This document shows positions 12,301 to 26,078 of a DNA stretch of 64,000 bases, in pieces (positions within the stretch are counted from its first letter, which is position 1; every line of letters begins with the position of its first letter). Under the pieces are notes generated by a model. It made no database searches and was not told where the DNA came from. It saw only the letters and a program-made list of their open reading frames with translations. Where the stretch lies: NCBI RefSeq assembly GCF_036373705.1, contig NC_089869.1:10427676-10491675 (forward strand), read 5' to 3'. Made by a program: the position numbers and the translations under genes. The DNA comes from Amia ocellicauda (Eukaryota; Chordata; Actinopteri; Amiiformes; Amiidae).

Positions 12301-15300
12301 CGAAACTCACTTATACGCCTGTGGGACATATGCCTTCCATCCGCTATGCACCTATATTGTGAGCATAATTCTTTCATTGCCCAGGCTTTGTACATGAGTG
12401 CAGTGAATGATGTTGTTTTCTTGGACATTGTTTTTAAGAGTATGTGTTTGTATTTAGTGAAACATAGTTCACTCTTAGGGTTAAGACACAAAACAGCAGT
12501 GTGCTCTTACTCCACAGCTGAAATTGACACCTTCTGTTCTAGTTAACAGACAAGTTTAAAGCAGCTCCCCCACACACTGTAAAATATTGCATACTTCATC
12601 GCCTGTACTGTAAATATCCCGCATGATTCAGAAGCCCAAGCTACCAGATCCTGGTGTGTTTGGTATTCTGTTTCATGCTTGGTGTTATTCCCGATTAAAG
12701 TGGTTTTGGAGTGTAACTGAATGCCATCACTATGTCTAGCTGAAATGTGCTCCTCTACAGCAGAAGTGTTATTGCAGCTCTTTATCAAACTGTAAAACCA
12801 TCTGAAAGCCGTGTCTTCCTCGAGGGGCTCCCTCCCACACCTTTTCAATGTTTTGTCATCAAATGATAATATACAGGTTCTTACATTTTTCAGAGTTATT
12901 ATAAAACGACCCTTAAAGACCATGAAAAAGGCAATGAAGGGAGGCCCACACTTTCCAGCATGACTTGAATTTTCAATGCATTTTTTCAAGACAAAGCCAA
13001 CTCACCCCCCTCCCCTCTGTCTCCCAGGATACTGAGCAGTTTCAGATCATGTCTGCGTTTGAGGAAGGGCGAGACAAGTGCCCCCGTGACCCGGCCAAGG
13101 GCTACACTGGACTCATCGTAGGTATGGCCCAGACAACTCCCTATCCCACAAAATCATATTTCTATAACACTTAACCTCCCCCGCCCCACCAGACATCTCT
13201 TTCCAACAGGACAGAATTGGCAATTTCACAACAAGAGGAAGGAATGTATTGCACAATAGGAAGGTGGGCTGAGTTTGTGTCAGGTGTCACAGGTGCTCAA
13301 CAGAGAGTGAACTCAGTATGGTGTTGTAATCCCTCTCTGAACTCTGGAGAGGGTTCAGATCCCCTCCCCCTCCCCTCGGGGCTTGAATGTGCAGTTCAAT
13401 GCTCCAATGCTGGAGTCTGTGGCTCAGGTGGGCTTTTGCAGTGGTGCTTCAAGTGTGTAATTCGCATCTCCTCCCCTCGCCTTCAGACGGAGAGATGTAC
13501 ACGGCCTCTCAGTACGAGTTCCGCAGCCTTTCCGACATTCGCCGCAATGTCCCCTTCCATACCCTGAAGACCGAGGAGGCCCCGAAGCGCTGGCTGGACG
13601 GTAATATCCCCACACACTGAGCGCTGCCCGAGTCTGTGAGAGGGGGAGCAGACAGGGTGCTATACACACATTGCCCGGTCTCCGCACTGCAGTCACAGGA
13701 GTACTTGAAATTCCACCGGACTGCGTTTGCATATCACAGTGGTGATGAATGAACCGAAGCCACACTGCTCTTCCATTACGCCTTCAGTTACAATTTTTTC
13801 ATTATGTCTGTTTCTCTTGAATGACTCGCAAAGTAAATCACTATAATGTTAGAGAAGGTGCAACTCTCCCCCTAAAATGCAGATTCCATTTTGCTCTTAC
13901 AAATACTAATTAATTGTTATTATGATTCATGCATTTAATTTAATGAATGAATGCACAAATAGTGCTGTACTGTTGTTAACAGTGTATATTAGGTTCCTCA
14001 TTTCTTGTCAGTAAAAACAGAGAACATTTTTTGAATATGGTCCACAGTGACATCAAACTCAAAGCTTTAACATACATGTATCCCTTAGCTGGGCTTTGTT
14101 CTTGACACTGATATTCAAGTAAAACCTCCTTGCTCCTTTGAATAAGTCTGGGCTGTCTGTGTTACATTCAATTGTATAGTATGGGCAGGAAAACTAAAAT
14201 AACCAATACAGCTGAGATGCAATGATAAACATGGTCACACATCTGCCTCTTCCCTCAAGCTTCACTCCTCAGCTGATCAAACCAGCCCTACTGACTCGAA
14301 GGATTGGGGGGGGGTTGTGAATAACAGTGCTAAGAGCTGTTTGCTGTGTTGTGTACAGAGGCCGATTTCGTGGGGTCGGCGCTGGTGAGGGAGAGTGTGA
14401 ACAGCTCGATCGGGGACGACGACAAGATCTACTTCTTCTTCACGGAGAAGAGCGACGAGCAGACCACCTACTACAACCAGGCCAAGGTGGCAAGGGTGGC
14501 ACGGGTGTGCAAGGTGAGAGACCAAGGGGAGAGGATAGACTGTGGCTCTAGATTAGCACACTGGTTCTTTTATAATCAGGTGCTTTTCTGTGTTTATAAG
14601 TCAAAATGCTTCATGATTTGACAACAAAAATATATAGATTTTTTGTGTGAAAATTAGCTATGATTAGTCATTGTTAAGGCTTATAAGGGATGCATGGTAA
14701 TATTCTTTCAGTAAATCTGGCCTTTAGCATACAGAGTGCATTGCTCCAAATCACAGGGAAAACACTGGACAAACTCAGGACGTCAGGAAGATTATCTACA
14801 ACATAGAGGGACAATCATTGTACCCCTGATTACATTCCTAAAAATGTTTCTTTAAGAAATTAGCTGTGTATTCTTGTCAAACCCCAACCTCACACTTCCA
14901 CAGTGTCAGATTTGTGCTCCTGAATCAGTACTGGATTCTGCCAGAGGTAAGGCAGATTTCTCTTGTGAAGGATCCCGCCTGCTTCTCTCTCTGGGTAAGA
15001 ATGCAGTGTTTGCACGGTTCAAAGCACTGCTGGTCCTTGAGAAAACACTTGAGGTGGAGTGGGTGGGCTCCTCTTCGCTCCAGATCTACGTGAAGCTCTC
15101 AGGACCTTCCCGTTGCCAGGCAGCAGAGAAGACTTCACCAGACAATACTGCCCCATCTCAGCCCTTGGCCCTCCTGTTACATTGGGATGAGCTTGACCTA
15201 CATACCAATCTTTTCAATGTGAGCAGCCACCAGTCCTTTTTCAAAAAGATTATTTAAGCCGTGACTTGTTTCAAGAATCCAGAAAACTGTATTGTGGTCA

Positions 15301-18300
15301 GTGGTGTTTTTTCTCCCAATTGCTTTGTTTTTCTAGTTGTTATAGTGGGGTTTAGGTGTATGTTTTATTTGTTGCATATTTTAACAAGGAGAATATAGAT
15401 CACAATTATTTCCCAGTAAACCTCGAACGTATTGCTCTCATTCAGGAGTTAAAGAACTGAGTGGATTCACAATTGGCAAATCCCAAAGAAAGTAAAAAGA
15501 CAAGTGATTCCACACAAAAAAAGGAATGCCTACTATGTATACAAAGTAAACCAGTATATTACAAACATTAAATGTCTTTGGAACCATTTCTCTAAATAGA
15601 GATGATAGTTGAAAATGAATAAATAAAAGGCTACAGTTGATACTGAGGCAGTTTGACTGCAGCTGGGACGCGCCAACACAGAGATGCCTTTCTGCTCCCG
15701 TCGGTGCCATTGTGACAGAGATCCGCATACACACCATTCACATTAGTCTGGTGACAACTGGTGAGAAGTCCTCGCACTTAGCAGTGACCTCTGCAGCAGC
15801 ACAGGGAGCAGGGCTAGAAGTAAATTACTTTTCTGCCTCGCAGCACTGAAAGGTGTTAATTTATATAGATTATAACTAGAGCCCGACCGATGCAGGTTTT
15901 TTGGGTCTGATACTGATAAATGGGAAGCTAAATTTCCCAATTACTGATAGATCTGCAGATATTTCCTGGGCGTCTGCCAAGAAATAATAAAAAAAAATAA
16001 TAATAATAATAATTCCTTTTTTTTTGTTAGCATGCAAAACAGACATTTTCTAGCAAGGATCCCTCAAATCTCTCCCTGTCAGAGAAATTGTCAAATATGC
16101 ACTGAAGGCAAGATTTTTACATTTTATATAATAAACGTAACATTAATTTTCATCATAAATAACAACCACAAATCAAACATTGTAAAAATATGGGGTTATA
16201 TATAAGGTTATAGTGCAGGCAGCACAGCACAGCTGTATTTGTTTAAAGCAATGTATTTTAAAATGCCCTCGAAAGTGTAACTTATTTAATATGTATGTTA
16301 AACGTATTGCAATACGAATCATAGCCAAAACACGATGTTGGATTTGAAATAATTGTATGTATTGTTTCAGTTTTATCCAACATTGTCTGAGAGATGCGTT
16401 TATCACTAATTTTCTTTAGATGTTTTACTGTGATCTGAGCTTGCTTGTCATTTGGAGACAGTTTTTGCATGCTGATATCCAAGTCAAGATCTTCAGCAAA
16501 CATTTAATGTTTTTCTTTATTTTTTTATCTTTTGCCACTGTGAATTTTGAAAAGCTATTTAAATAACTTTTCTGTAAAAATGCAGCACAGCTTTCAAAAT
16601 ACTTTGTATTGGTTAGGAGTGTTTTAGTAAAACACGTGTTTATTGGTTTATGAGCCCTTTGTTTCTCAGTGGGGGTTTCACACGGTGCTCAGCAGTGTGC
16701 GTGTGGCGCTGCTGTGCATGGGAATCACTGTGGAGTCGGAAGCTTCCAGGGGAAACTAAAGCACCATAACTATGTTAAAACATAATGGGAAATAATTATA
16801 ATAACAACTGTAAAACCAAATTAACATGTATGTACTTATTGTCTGCAGTCTGACGAAGGATTTTATGGTAATTTGAAGAAAATAGTTAGCAAGTAGTTTG
16901 AGGAAATATATTGGTGCATTATCGGTGGAATATGTGCCGATACAGGTATTTATGTAAAAGGCCAATATCGTCTGATAATATCGGTGCTCTGATATATCTG
17001 TCGGGCCCTAATTATAACTGGCCCGTCTCCTAACAGCTGGCGAGCGCTCCAACTTGATGCATGTGTAGTTAGCACAGTGGGTATTAATAGACATGCCGTT
17101 GTAGACCAGAGATGGATTCTTTCTTTTCCAGCTTTAATGCAAATAGAAAAGGATCCTTTAGGCCAAAGACAGCAGTAGTTCTGTTCATCAGTGAAAACAG
17201 CAGTGCACTAGTAATGACAAAGATGCAGTTATCTAAAACTATAGAGAGAGATTTACAGTAGAGTACATTGATGTTTTGTGTTCAGAAAGTTATGAAACAA
17301 AATACTTAACAGGGTTGGATCCACTCTGATCTGGTGTAAAGTGTGTGTGTATTAATCACTGGTCAAGTTCCTAATAGGTGTTTGTTTACAATTATATCTG
17401 TCGGTGCTTGGCAGGGCAGGGGTTAATGACTGCTGGTGCAGCCCCACTAGTGTTTGTTCTGCAGATGTTCAGGGGTCACTTTCCCAATCCCTCTCAGTGA
17501 CCTTGCTGGGCTGTAATCCTTGGTCCAGTAGAGTCACAAACAAGAAAAATAAGTGTAAAGTTCAGTCCTGACCTTGCAAACACAAAACACAAAACACTGC
17601 AACTCATGTGATTTTCTCTTTTTACGCAATTTGCAAGAATGTTTCAGGAGGATGTGGATGTCTCTGTCACTCATTGTTAACAAACTCCCACCTGCACATA
17701 AACAAACTTGGAACTGATTGAAATTCTAAATGCACAAATATGTGGCATGTGATGCAGAATGAACTTGTATACATATACATATAAAACTCAGTGATATAAA
17801 ATAAAATGCCAAGTAACTCAGACAACTGCTTTGTTCCCGTACTAGAAGTAGTATATATCAAATGCACAGGGCCAAATGGATAAATCTCATGAGGGCAAAA
17901 AATAAAATAAAATCAAAGAAATATGAGGGGGCTACTTTAAGTTAATAATAAAAAATGTAATGGTTCCATTTGGTGTTTCTTTTTCATCTTATGAAAAATG
18001 GATGGAGATTTTAACATGACATCAAAGGTTTCTGAATACTCTGTAAAGTGGCAGTTTTCTTTCAGCGTATAAATTGTTAAATAATGTACTGCGCTGTGCT
18101 CCATGCTGCGTGCTTCTGTTTTAATATTTGACATTAAGAAAGAAAAAACTCAGAGGGCGAGGGAAGACAGAGAGTGAAACTGTAGCAGCTCAAGTTAATG
18201 AATGGAGAACAGTGCGTTTCGCAGCATCGGCACGGATCAGGCAAAATGATAAGGAATTAAGTGAGGGAGCTATTTCTGTCTGCTGATGAGAGTATTTTTT

Positions 18301-21300
18301 TCCCCACTTATATATATATATATATATATATATATTTTTCATATTAATTGGGTGTCAGATCTGGCAGTTGCCCTTAATTAGCAGAATGGCTGGAGTTCTT
18401 TCTCCTTGGAGGTGTCTGATTGGCTGAGGAGCCCCCCAAGAGAACAGCGCAATCCCTTATTCTCATTGCACGGTCAGCCAGCCAATCTCATGCCCGGGTA
18501 GACATCTGCAGTAGTGTAAAACCCAGGGCTTAGACCTGTCTGTATCACATTAAGTTTCAGAGCTTTTCAAGAGCACTGAATCGTGTTGATAAGCTTGGCG
18601 GTACATTTCTGAGTTTGAGTAATAGGGCTTCCTTTTGTGAACTCTTAAAAGACCCAGCGCATAATCTTCACAATAAAGCTTTTTTTCTCCACTCCATTTT
18701 CACATCTCCCACATGGTCCACTCTTTCACAGATGGTAAAAGTGGCAATTGTAACAATTTGTCCATATATATTCTTCTATGTATGAATGAAATGTGCCAGA
18801 AGGCAGTGGAGTTGATTGTTACAATTAAGATTCAGCTGCTGCTTGTGTCTGGCGTGTGTGTCTCTAACGACCTGTTGGTTTCTGTGGCACAGGGGGACGG
18901 GGGCGGCCGGCGGACCCTGCAGAAGAAGTGGACATCCTTCCTGAAAGCACGTCTCGTCTGCTCCATCCCCGACTATGACTTCCACTTCAACATCCTGCGC
19001 AGCGTGTTTGTGCTGGAGAGCCAGGGCTGGCGGAGCAGCATCTTCTACGGGGTCTTTGGCTCCCAGTGGTGAGGGCTGAGGGGAGCGGCGTTGAGGCTGG
19101 TGTCCGGTCGGCTGTGGGTGTGAGGGAAGGGGCAGCTCTGGGAGGGTCTTTTACTCCGTTTAGACAGGACAGGTCAATTGGTTTTCTCTGTCCACACCCT
19201 AAGATAATACATTATCTTCATGTATATTTGACTATAATCTACTCCCAAGCTTGCTTCTCCCCAGTGCAGTATACATTTACAGGATAGAAGTTCCCAATTT
19301 GGCAGAAGTGACTATACCCAACTGACTATCAATTCTGCTAGGCTGCCTTCTCATTTTCTGCAGCTGCACAATAGCCAGCTTAAAATACAGTATTCTGGAA
19401 TTGGTTTGCACTTATCAAGTGGGAGAGAGAGAGAGAGATAGCGGCTCTCCGTAGCAGCGGCTTGTGTAATTAGAGGACGGGATGGCTCTAATCCTCCCAG
19501 TCTTGCCCTCGTAGATGTCGACCTATGAATTTCTGTCGCAAATGAAAGGGAGTAGACTTGCATTGGGGTGAGTGAGGCAGGCTGCCGGCCTAGTGGATCC
19601 CTGCTCTTAACTTCCAGCTGAGCACTGTAATTTAGCAACACAGCTGCTCACAGGGCGAGCCAATCAGCTAACAGGATCCTAAGCAGCTGCCCTTTGCAGG
19701 ACTTGCATATCCAAAGGAAACATTTCATTTTTAATAAGTATATTGCAGCCACAGTGGACCAGGTGTATGCAAAATTCTCACCAAAGAGCAACTTGGAAAT
19801 CTGATTCTTTCTTGTGTGTACAGACCCAGGGTAGTTAGAAAGCCTGTCAATCTCCACAGAGGAGAATGTCTCTGCGTGTCCTGTTTACTCGAAAATTAGT
19901 GTGAATAGAAGTGGGAGAATAAAATCCCCACTGGCACTGTCCACGTGGTGCACTATATAAGGAACTGAACTGCATATCCATTGGCATTTTAACATCCTTA
20001 CCCCTAAGTGTCCAGTGACCAAGGAGGCAAATATGCATCCTGAGATACACTTCAACATTGTTCTGCAGACGTTTGCCACAGCTTTGCTGCTTAAACAGAT
20101 GTAGCGAACGTGTTATTGCTTATTGCTTGCTTATTTTCATCATTTGATTGGTGAAATTAACTTTCATTTTAGAGATCTGCAGAAACTGTTAGAAAGTGTT
20201 GGAAACCCTGGAGAACCAGTGTATGTTTTTCTTTTGATGTCACCTCCTGGAGAGCTCATCTGAAGCATCATCTCTTGACTAAACCCATGGAACCCTTCCC
20301 TCCCCACATTTTACCCTTTAGAGAAGAAGAAAAATAAATAAATGGGAAAAACCAAGGAGGTACCAAGATAAAAGGTGGCTTGAAAAGACCTCTCATTAAG
20401 TGTTGTTTAATCTTCTAAAAAGGTTAACTATTGACAGATACCTTATTATTAGACACCTCTAGTCTGGTCTAGGCTTAAGTGGCTTAGGAATAATTTAATT
20501 TGCTACAATAGTCAAAGTGAAAAGGCAGGCATTGTGAATCGTATGATATGGCTATTTGAAGAACGAAAATGTTCATTTAATCAATATTTATTATTAGTAG
20601 TAGTTTATATCTTTGTCCAAAGTGATGGACATTGAACAAACAAACAATATAAAGAAATAACACTGTTAATTGTTACAAATTGCTTTGTAACGATCATCAC
20701 CTGGTTTGATCAGACATTTGCTAGATTTTTTCTAAATTTATTACACATAACATTAGAGAATGCAGTGTCTAGAAAAGAATGCATTACATTGAATCAGATT
20801 AAAGCAATGAGATGCTTTATGACAATGTAGCAGTTTAGCTGTGTATCTATTTGTACTGTACAATGCTTGAAGTTGAACTAGTGTAAATATTAAATTTTGC
20901 ATGGCAGGATGGAAAGTAAGATCTGATAGTGCTTAGAATGTGTGAAACAAAGGTGTAAAAATGACTGTGAGGACTTGACTGTAAACAGTCAACAGTGAAT
21001 ACACGAGACAGTGTGGACAGAATCCCTTCTAAAAGGGAAAAAAACACATAGGAAACACAATAGCATAAGCCTAAAGTAAAGGACAATATATTAATTTGAT
21101 CTGTGGAGGCAGGAATCAACGTGATGGTGTGCAAAACGTCCTTCAGGCACAGTTTGGAGTGACTCACTGTAAAATTGTTAAAATGACAATCCTGGCAGTC
21201 GGGGTGGGTGGCTGTTCCTGGGCTGGCTCCGTAATAACGGCCACCGAATATTGCTGATGTCTGAGTCCTTCTGTGCTTTGTTTCAGTGGAAATTGTAGGA

Positions 21301-24300
21301 AGTTGCTGACAACGTTTCCCACCCCTGGCAGTGCAGAATCTTTTATTCATAAGCCATAGCTCCAGAGAGTGCTGTAACTGTGGAGAAATTAGGATTGCGT
21401 TATATAAAACCGAGGTTTGTGTCATTTTGTTTAAATGAGATTTTATGTGAAACATGATCAACGCGTTTTTTTTTTTTGTTGCCACACTTAATGAAGATGT
21501 TGCAATAGTGCTCCCTTTCCACCACTCTCACCACAGTTGTGCTGACTCACCAAGTCTCTCTCCACCGTGATTTCCACGGGGTCACAGAGGATTACAACAC
21601 GCATCATCCCACACTCCTGTGTTGTCAGGTGTGTACAGAGCCCTGCGGGGCTACAATAAGCATAGAAATATGTATACCAAGCTCCAAAGGGACCAGACAC
21701 ATAACAGCAGGATCTGTGAGCCCGACCTCATGCGTTATGTAGCACCTGATGCCTATGTTCAGGTAGGCTGATATCTATACTACAGCATCAACGTGGCAAG
21801 GAAAGGGGGCAATTGCACCATTTTGGAGAGTCGGTATTTATACAACAGTGCTCTAATTTTAGCAGGTATTATGAGTCTTTAACTTCCAATTGATTTGTAT
21901 GTATTTACCAATAATAATAATGAGGTGAGGATAGTGAGATAGAGTGATCAATAAGTGATTCAGAGAGGCTCCTGATGTTTAAAGGGGTGCTCTGATCACA
22001 AGGGGCAGGGACAGCCAGTGTCAGTGCTGAGGAAGCGTGTGAGAAACCAACATGTGTGTCACAGCGTCATGCCGTTCTGCACTCTGTACTGCGGCTCAGC
22101 GTGGCCTGGGGGCGGCTGGGTATCAGCTACTGGTGACTCAGCAGGGAGAGGTCTCCCTCTCCAAGGAAATCTTTATGATGGAACAGTTGGTTCCACGCGA
22201 AGGGCCTTGCCTTGGGAGGCCCTTACCTGTGACACAGTCTGGTGGTTATGGTAATAAGGCATGTTTGTAAGGACTGGAACAAGGCTCTGTCATTGTCCTG
22301 TCTGTCAGCATTGGAGACAAAGGGGTTCTTAATCTCGCCTTCAGGCAGTGGGAAAATCCTTACCTGTTGCCAACTTCCTTTTTCCAACACACTGTGTTAC
22401 GGAAGACTTGTATCTCTTCTCTGATTTCCCCCTATGCTCTGTGAGCAAGATTTCCAGAAAATAGCTTTGTAACCTGTCCTATCTATTGTATTCCCTTCAG
22501 GGCTGTTAGTGAAAGAGAAAACTGCCGAAATACAGGTCATTTGACAACTGAAAACCAGACTGCTTGTTGTTATTTTACAGCAAAATATATTCTTGTGGAC
22601 TTTTTCACATTCTGAATCTCAAATTCTGGAATTTGAGGATACAAGCATACTGTAGTGCTTCCACCTTGCTTTGAGACACCAGACCAGTCACGTCACTCCC
22701 CCCCCAGTGGAATGGAATCTTATCGACTGCCTTGAGATTCTTCTATGGAAGTTTTAAAATAGACTTTAATCGGTGATTAAAATTTCAGTTCCTTGGAATG
22801 AGACGTTTAATAGGAATTAGTATAATATAATCTAAAGTGATATGAGGAAATAGTGTCAAGGTAGTATGCTTTCAGACAGGGCTAGGGCACAGATTGTTGT
22901 TTATCAGTTGAGAAGAGAAAGTTTTTCCATGGAAAAGGAAAACAAATTTTCTTTTGGGGCGTGGCAGGTACACAGCACAATTACAGCCGAATTACCCTGT
23001 TTTCAACCTGCAGTTTATTTTTAGGGCAGGTGTGTGTCTTGTTTTGAAAGAGCGTGACGTTGTGGCAGTGGTTTGAAATGTAGGTCGATGCTCTCTGTGT
23101 CTTCAAATGTTAACAATGTGTTGACGTCTGTTTTGTCTCTCTCTGGCAGGAAAAACGTCAAGGCTTCTGCTATCTGCCGGTACTCCATTGAGGACGTGGA
23201 GAAGGTCTTTGACGGGCCATACATGGAGAGCGAGGACTCCACTACCAAATGGACCAAATACACCGGCAAGGTTCCAGAACCTCGGCCCGGCTCGGTGAGT
23301 CAGAACTGAACGTTGGAACTGATCCTGTCTGGCACCTGCTTCAAAGCATGCTAGTTAGCACTATACAGTGCATTGCGAAAGTATTCACGCCCCTTGGCAT
23401 TTTTCCTATTTTTGTTGCCTTACAACCTGGAATTAAAATTGATTTTTGGGGGTTTGCATCATTTGATTTACACAACATGCCTACCACTTTGAAGATGCAA
23501 AATATTTTTTATTGTGAAACAAACAAGAAATAATACAAAAAACCAGAAAACTTTAGTGTGCATAACTATTCACCCCTCTAAAGTCAATACTTTGTAGAGC
23601 CACCTTTTGCAGCAATTACAGCTGCAAGTCTCTTGGGGTACGTCTACTGTATAAGCTTGGCACATCTAGCCACTGGGATTTTTGCCCATTCTTCAAGGCA
23701 AAACTGCTCCAGCTCCTTCAAGTTGGATGGGTTCCGCTGGTGTACAGCAATCTTTAAGCCAAACCACAGATTCTCAATTGGATTGAGGTCTGGGCTTTGA
23801 TTAGGCCATTCCAAGACATTTAAATGTTTCCCCTTAAACCACTCGAGTGTTGCTTTAGCAGTATGCTTAGGGTCATTGTCCTGCTGGAAGATGAACCTCC
23901 ATCCCAGTCTCAAATCTCTGGAAGACTGAAACAGGTTTCCCTCAAGAATTTCCCTGTATTTACATACATACATCATTCCTTAAATTCTGATCAGTTTCCC
24001 AGTCCCTGCCGATGAAAAACATCCCCACAGCATGATGCTGCCACCACCATGCTGGATGGTGTTCTCGAGGTGTTGGGTTTGCGCCAGACATAGTGTTTTC
24101 CTTGATGGCCAAAAAGCTCAATTTTAGTCTCCTCTGACCAGAGTACCTTCTTCCATATGTTTGGGGAGTCTCCCACATGCCTTTTGGCGAACAGCAAACA
24201 TGTTTGCTTATTTTTTTCTTTAAGCAATGGCTTGTTTCTGGCCACTCTTCCGTAAAGCCCAGCTCTGTGGAGTGTACAGCTTAAAGTGGTCCTATGGACA

Positions 24301-26029
24301 GATACTCCAATCTCCGCTGTGGAACTTTGCAGCTTCTTCAGGGTTATCTTTGGTCTCTTTGTTGCGTCTCTGATTAATGCCCTCCTTGCCTGGTCCGTGA
24401 GTTTTTGTGGGCGGTCCTCTCTTGGCAGGTTTGTTGTGGTGCCATGTTCTTTCAATTTTTTAATAATGGATTTAATTGTGCTCCGTGGGATGTTCAAAGT
24501 TTCGGATATTTTTTTTATAACCCATCCCTGATCTGTACTTCTCCACAACTTTGTCCCTGACCTGTTTAGAGAGCTCCTTGGTCTTCATGGTGCCACTTGC
24601 TTGGTGGTGCCCCATGCTCAGTGGTGTTGCAGACTCTGGGGCCTTTCAGAACTGGTGTATATATACTGAGATCATGTGACAGATCATGTGACACTTAGAT
24701 TGTACACAGGTGGACTTTATTTAACTAATTATGTGACTTCTGAAGGTAATTGGTTGCACCAGATCTTATTTATGGGCTTCATAGCAAAGGGGGTGAATAC
24801 ATATGCATGCACCACTTTTCCGTTTTTAATTTTTTTAAACAAGTGATTTTTTCATTTCACTTCACCAATTTGGACTATTTTGTGTATGTCCATTACATTA
24901 AATCCAAATAAATCAATTTAAATTACAGGTTGTAATGCAACAAAATAGAAAAAATGCCAAGGGGGGTGAATACTTTTGCAAGGCACTGTAATTGAGCACC
25001 AGTGCCCACAGCCTCTACACATAATAACCTGTCCCAGAGAGACTGTAACAGTGACAAAATACAAAGCACCAAAGAGAGCCCGCACATCTAATCAACCTCT
25101 CCAAGTGAAATACAATAGCATATTTGAATTCTATTAAAGAATTAAAGACACCCGTGTGTGTTTGTGCCATCTGACTCAGTTCCGGCTGAAGGTATTCCCC
25201 GTCCTGAGGGCTTCTGTCCCTGCTTGTCCCTCCCCACAGTGCATCACAGCCCAGTTCAGGGCCAGGGGTTTCAACTCCTCGTGGGACCTCCCCGACAACG
25301 TGCTTGACTTTGTCCGGAGACACCCGCTCATGGCCGAGCAGGTCCGGCCACAGCAGGAGCGCCCCCTGCTGTTGAAGAGGAACGTGGACTACACCAAGAT
25401 TGCCGTCCACAGAGTGGTGGCCCTGGATGGACAGCAGTACGACGTGCTCTTCATCGGCACAGGTAGGGCAGCGCCACTCGGAGACAAAACACTGGGCACA
25501 AAATGGAGCACCCCCAAAAGCTATTTCAATAAAACAAGTTACAATAGAATCAAATCTGATTTAGAGCATTGGGATTACAATGTGACTTCTCCCACCATCT
25601 CCAAAATGAAACTGCCATGTGTTTGTCTGAGGCCTTTTTGTGCTGCTCATTTTAATAGGGCAAGGCAGTGTCATCAGGTTGATTACATTACATTACATTT
25701 AATTATTGAGCAGAGGAGACTAGGATCCAGAGAAATGCGGGTCTACTGTCTTGTAATGTCTCCATCCCGGTCCTTGTCTCTCAGATGGAGGCTGGCTGCA
25801 CAGGGCCGTGGCCGTCGGGCCCCGTGTCCACATCATCGAGGAGATGCAGCTGTTCAACCAGCCGCAGCCCATCGACAGCCTGGTCATCTCGGAGGCTCAG
25901 GTTAGCAGGAGGCAACACCCTCCCAACCATTCACTCTCATTCTCATTCCTGAAGGAAGTACACTGGTTATATCCTGCATGCTCAACATAAACATTTAGTA
26001 ATCATATTAATTATTTGCATATGATCCAA

Positions 26030-26078
<49 letters not shown>

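Larger units (their letters stand above)
14514..18892 (+). other. Large sema4g intron
   Basis: Besides the hAT-type element at 15877-17010 and a TA microsatellite, this 4.4-kb intron holds a 127-codon open frame at 14874-15257 and a 43-nt exon-like segment at 14904-14946, both unassigned. No further coding exon is needed: the flanking exons join in phase 0 across it. Confidence 0.8.

Noticed and set aside
12543..12989. 148-codon minus-strand frame between sema4g exons
   Set aside because: No recognisable motif, intron-like base composition, and no splice or promoter context.
20847..21485. 212-codon minus-strand frame in a sema4g intron
   Set aside because: Its length is within what chance allows in 64 kb on six frames. 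The translation is Ser/Thr/His-rich with no domain, and the region has intron-like composition.
25156..25905. One 249-codon frame running through two sema4g exons and the intron between them
   Set aside because: The splice borders at 25240, 25462 and 25785 are consensus and give the expected sema domain when joined; reading through the intron yields unrelated sequence.
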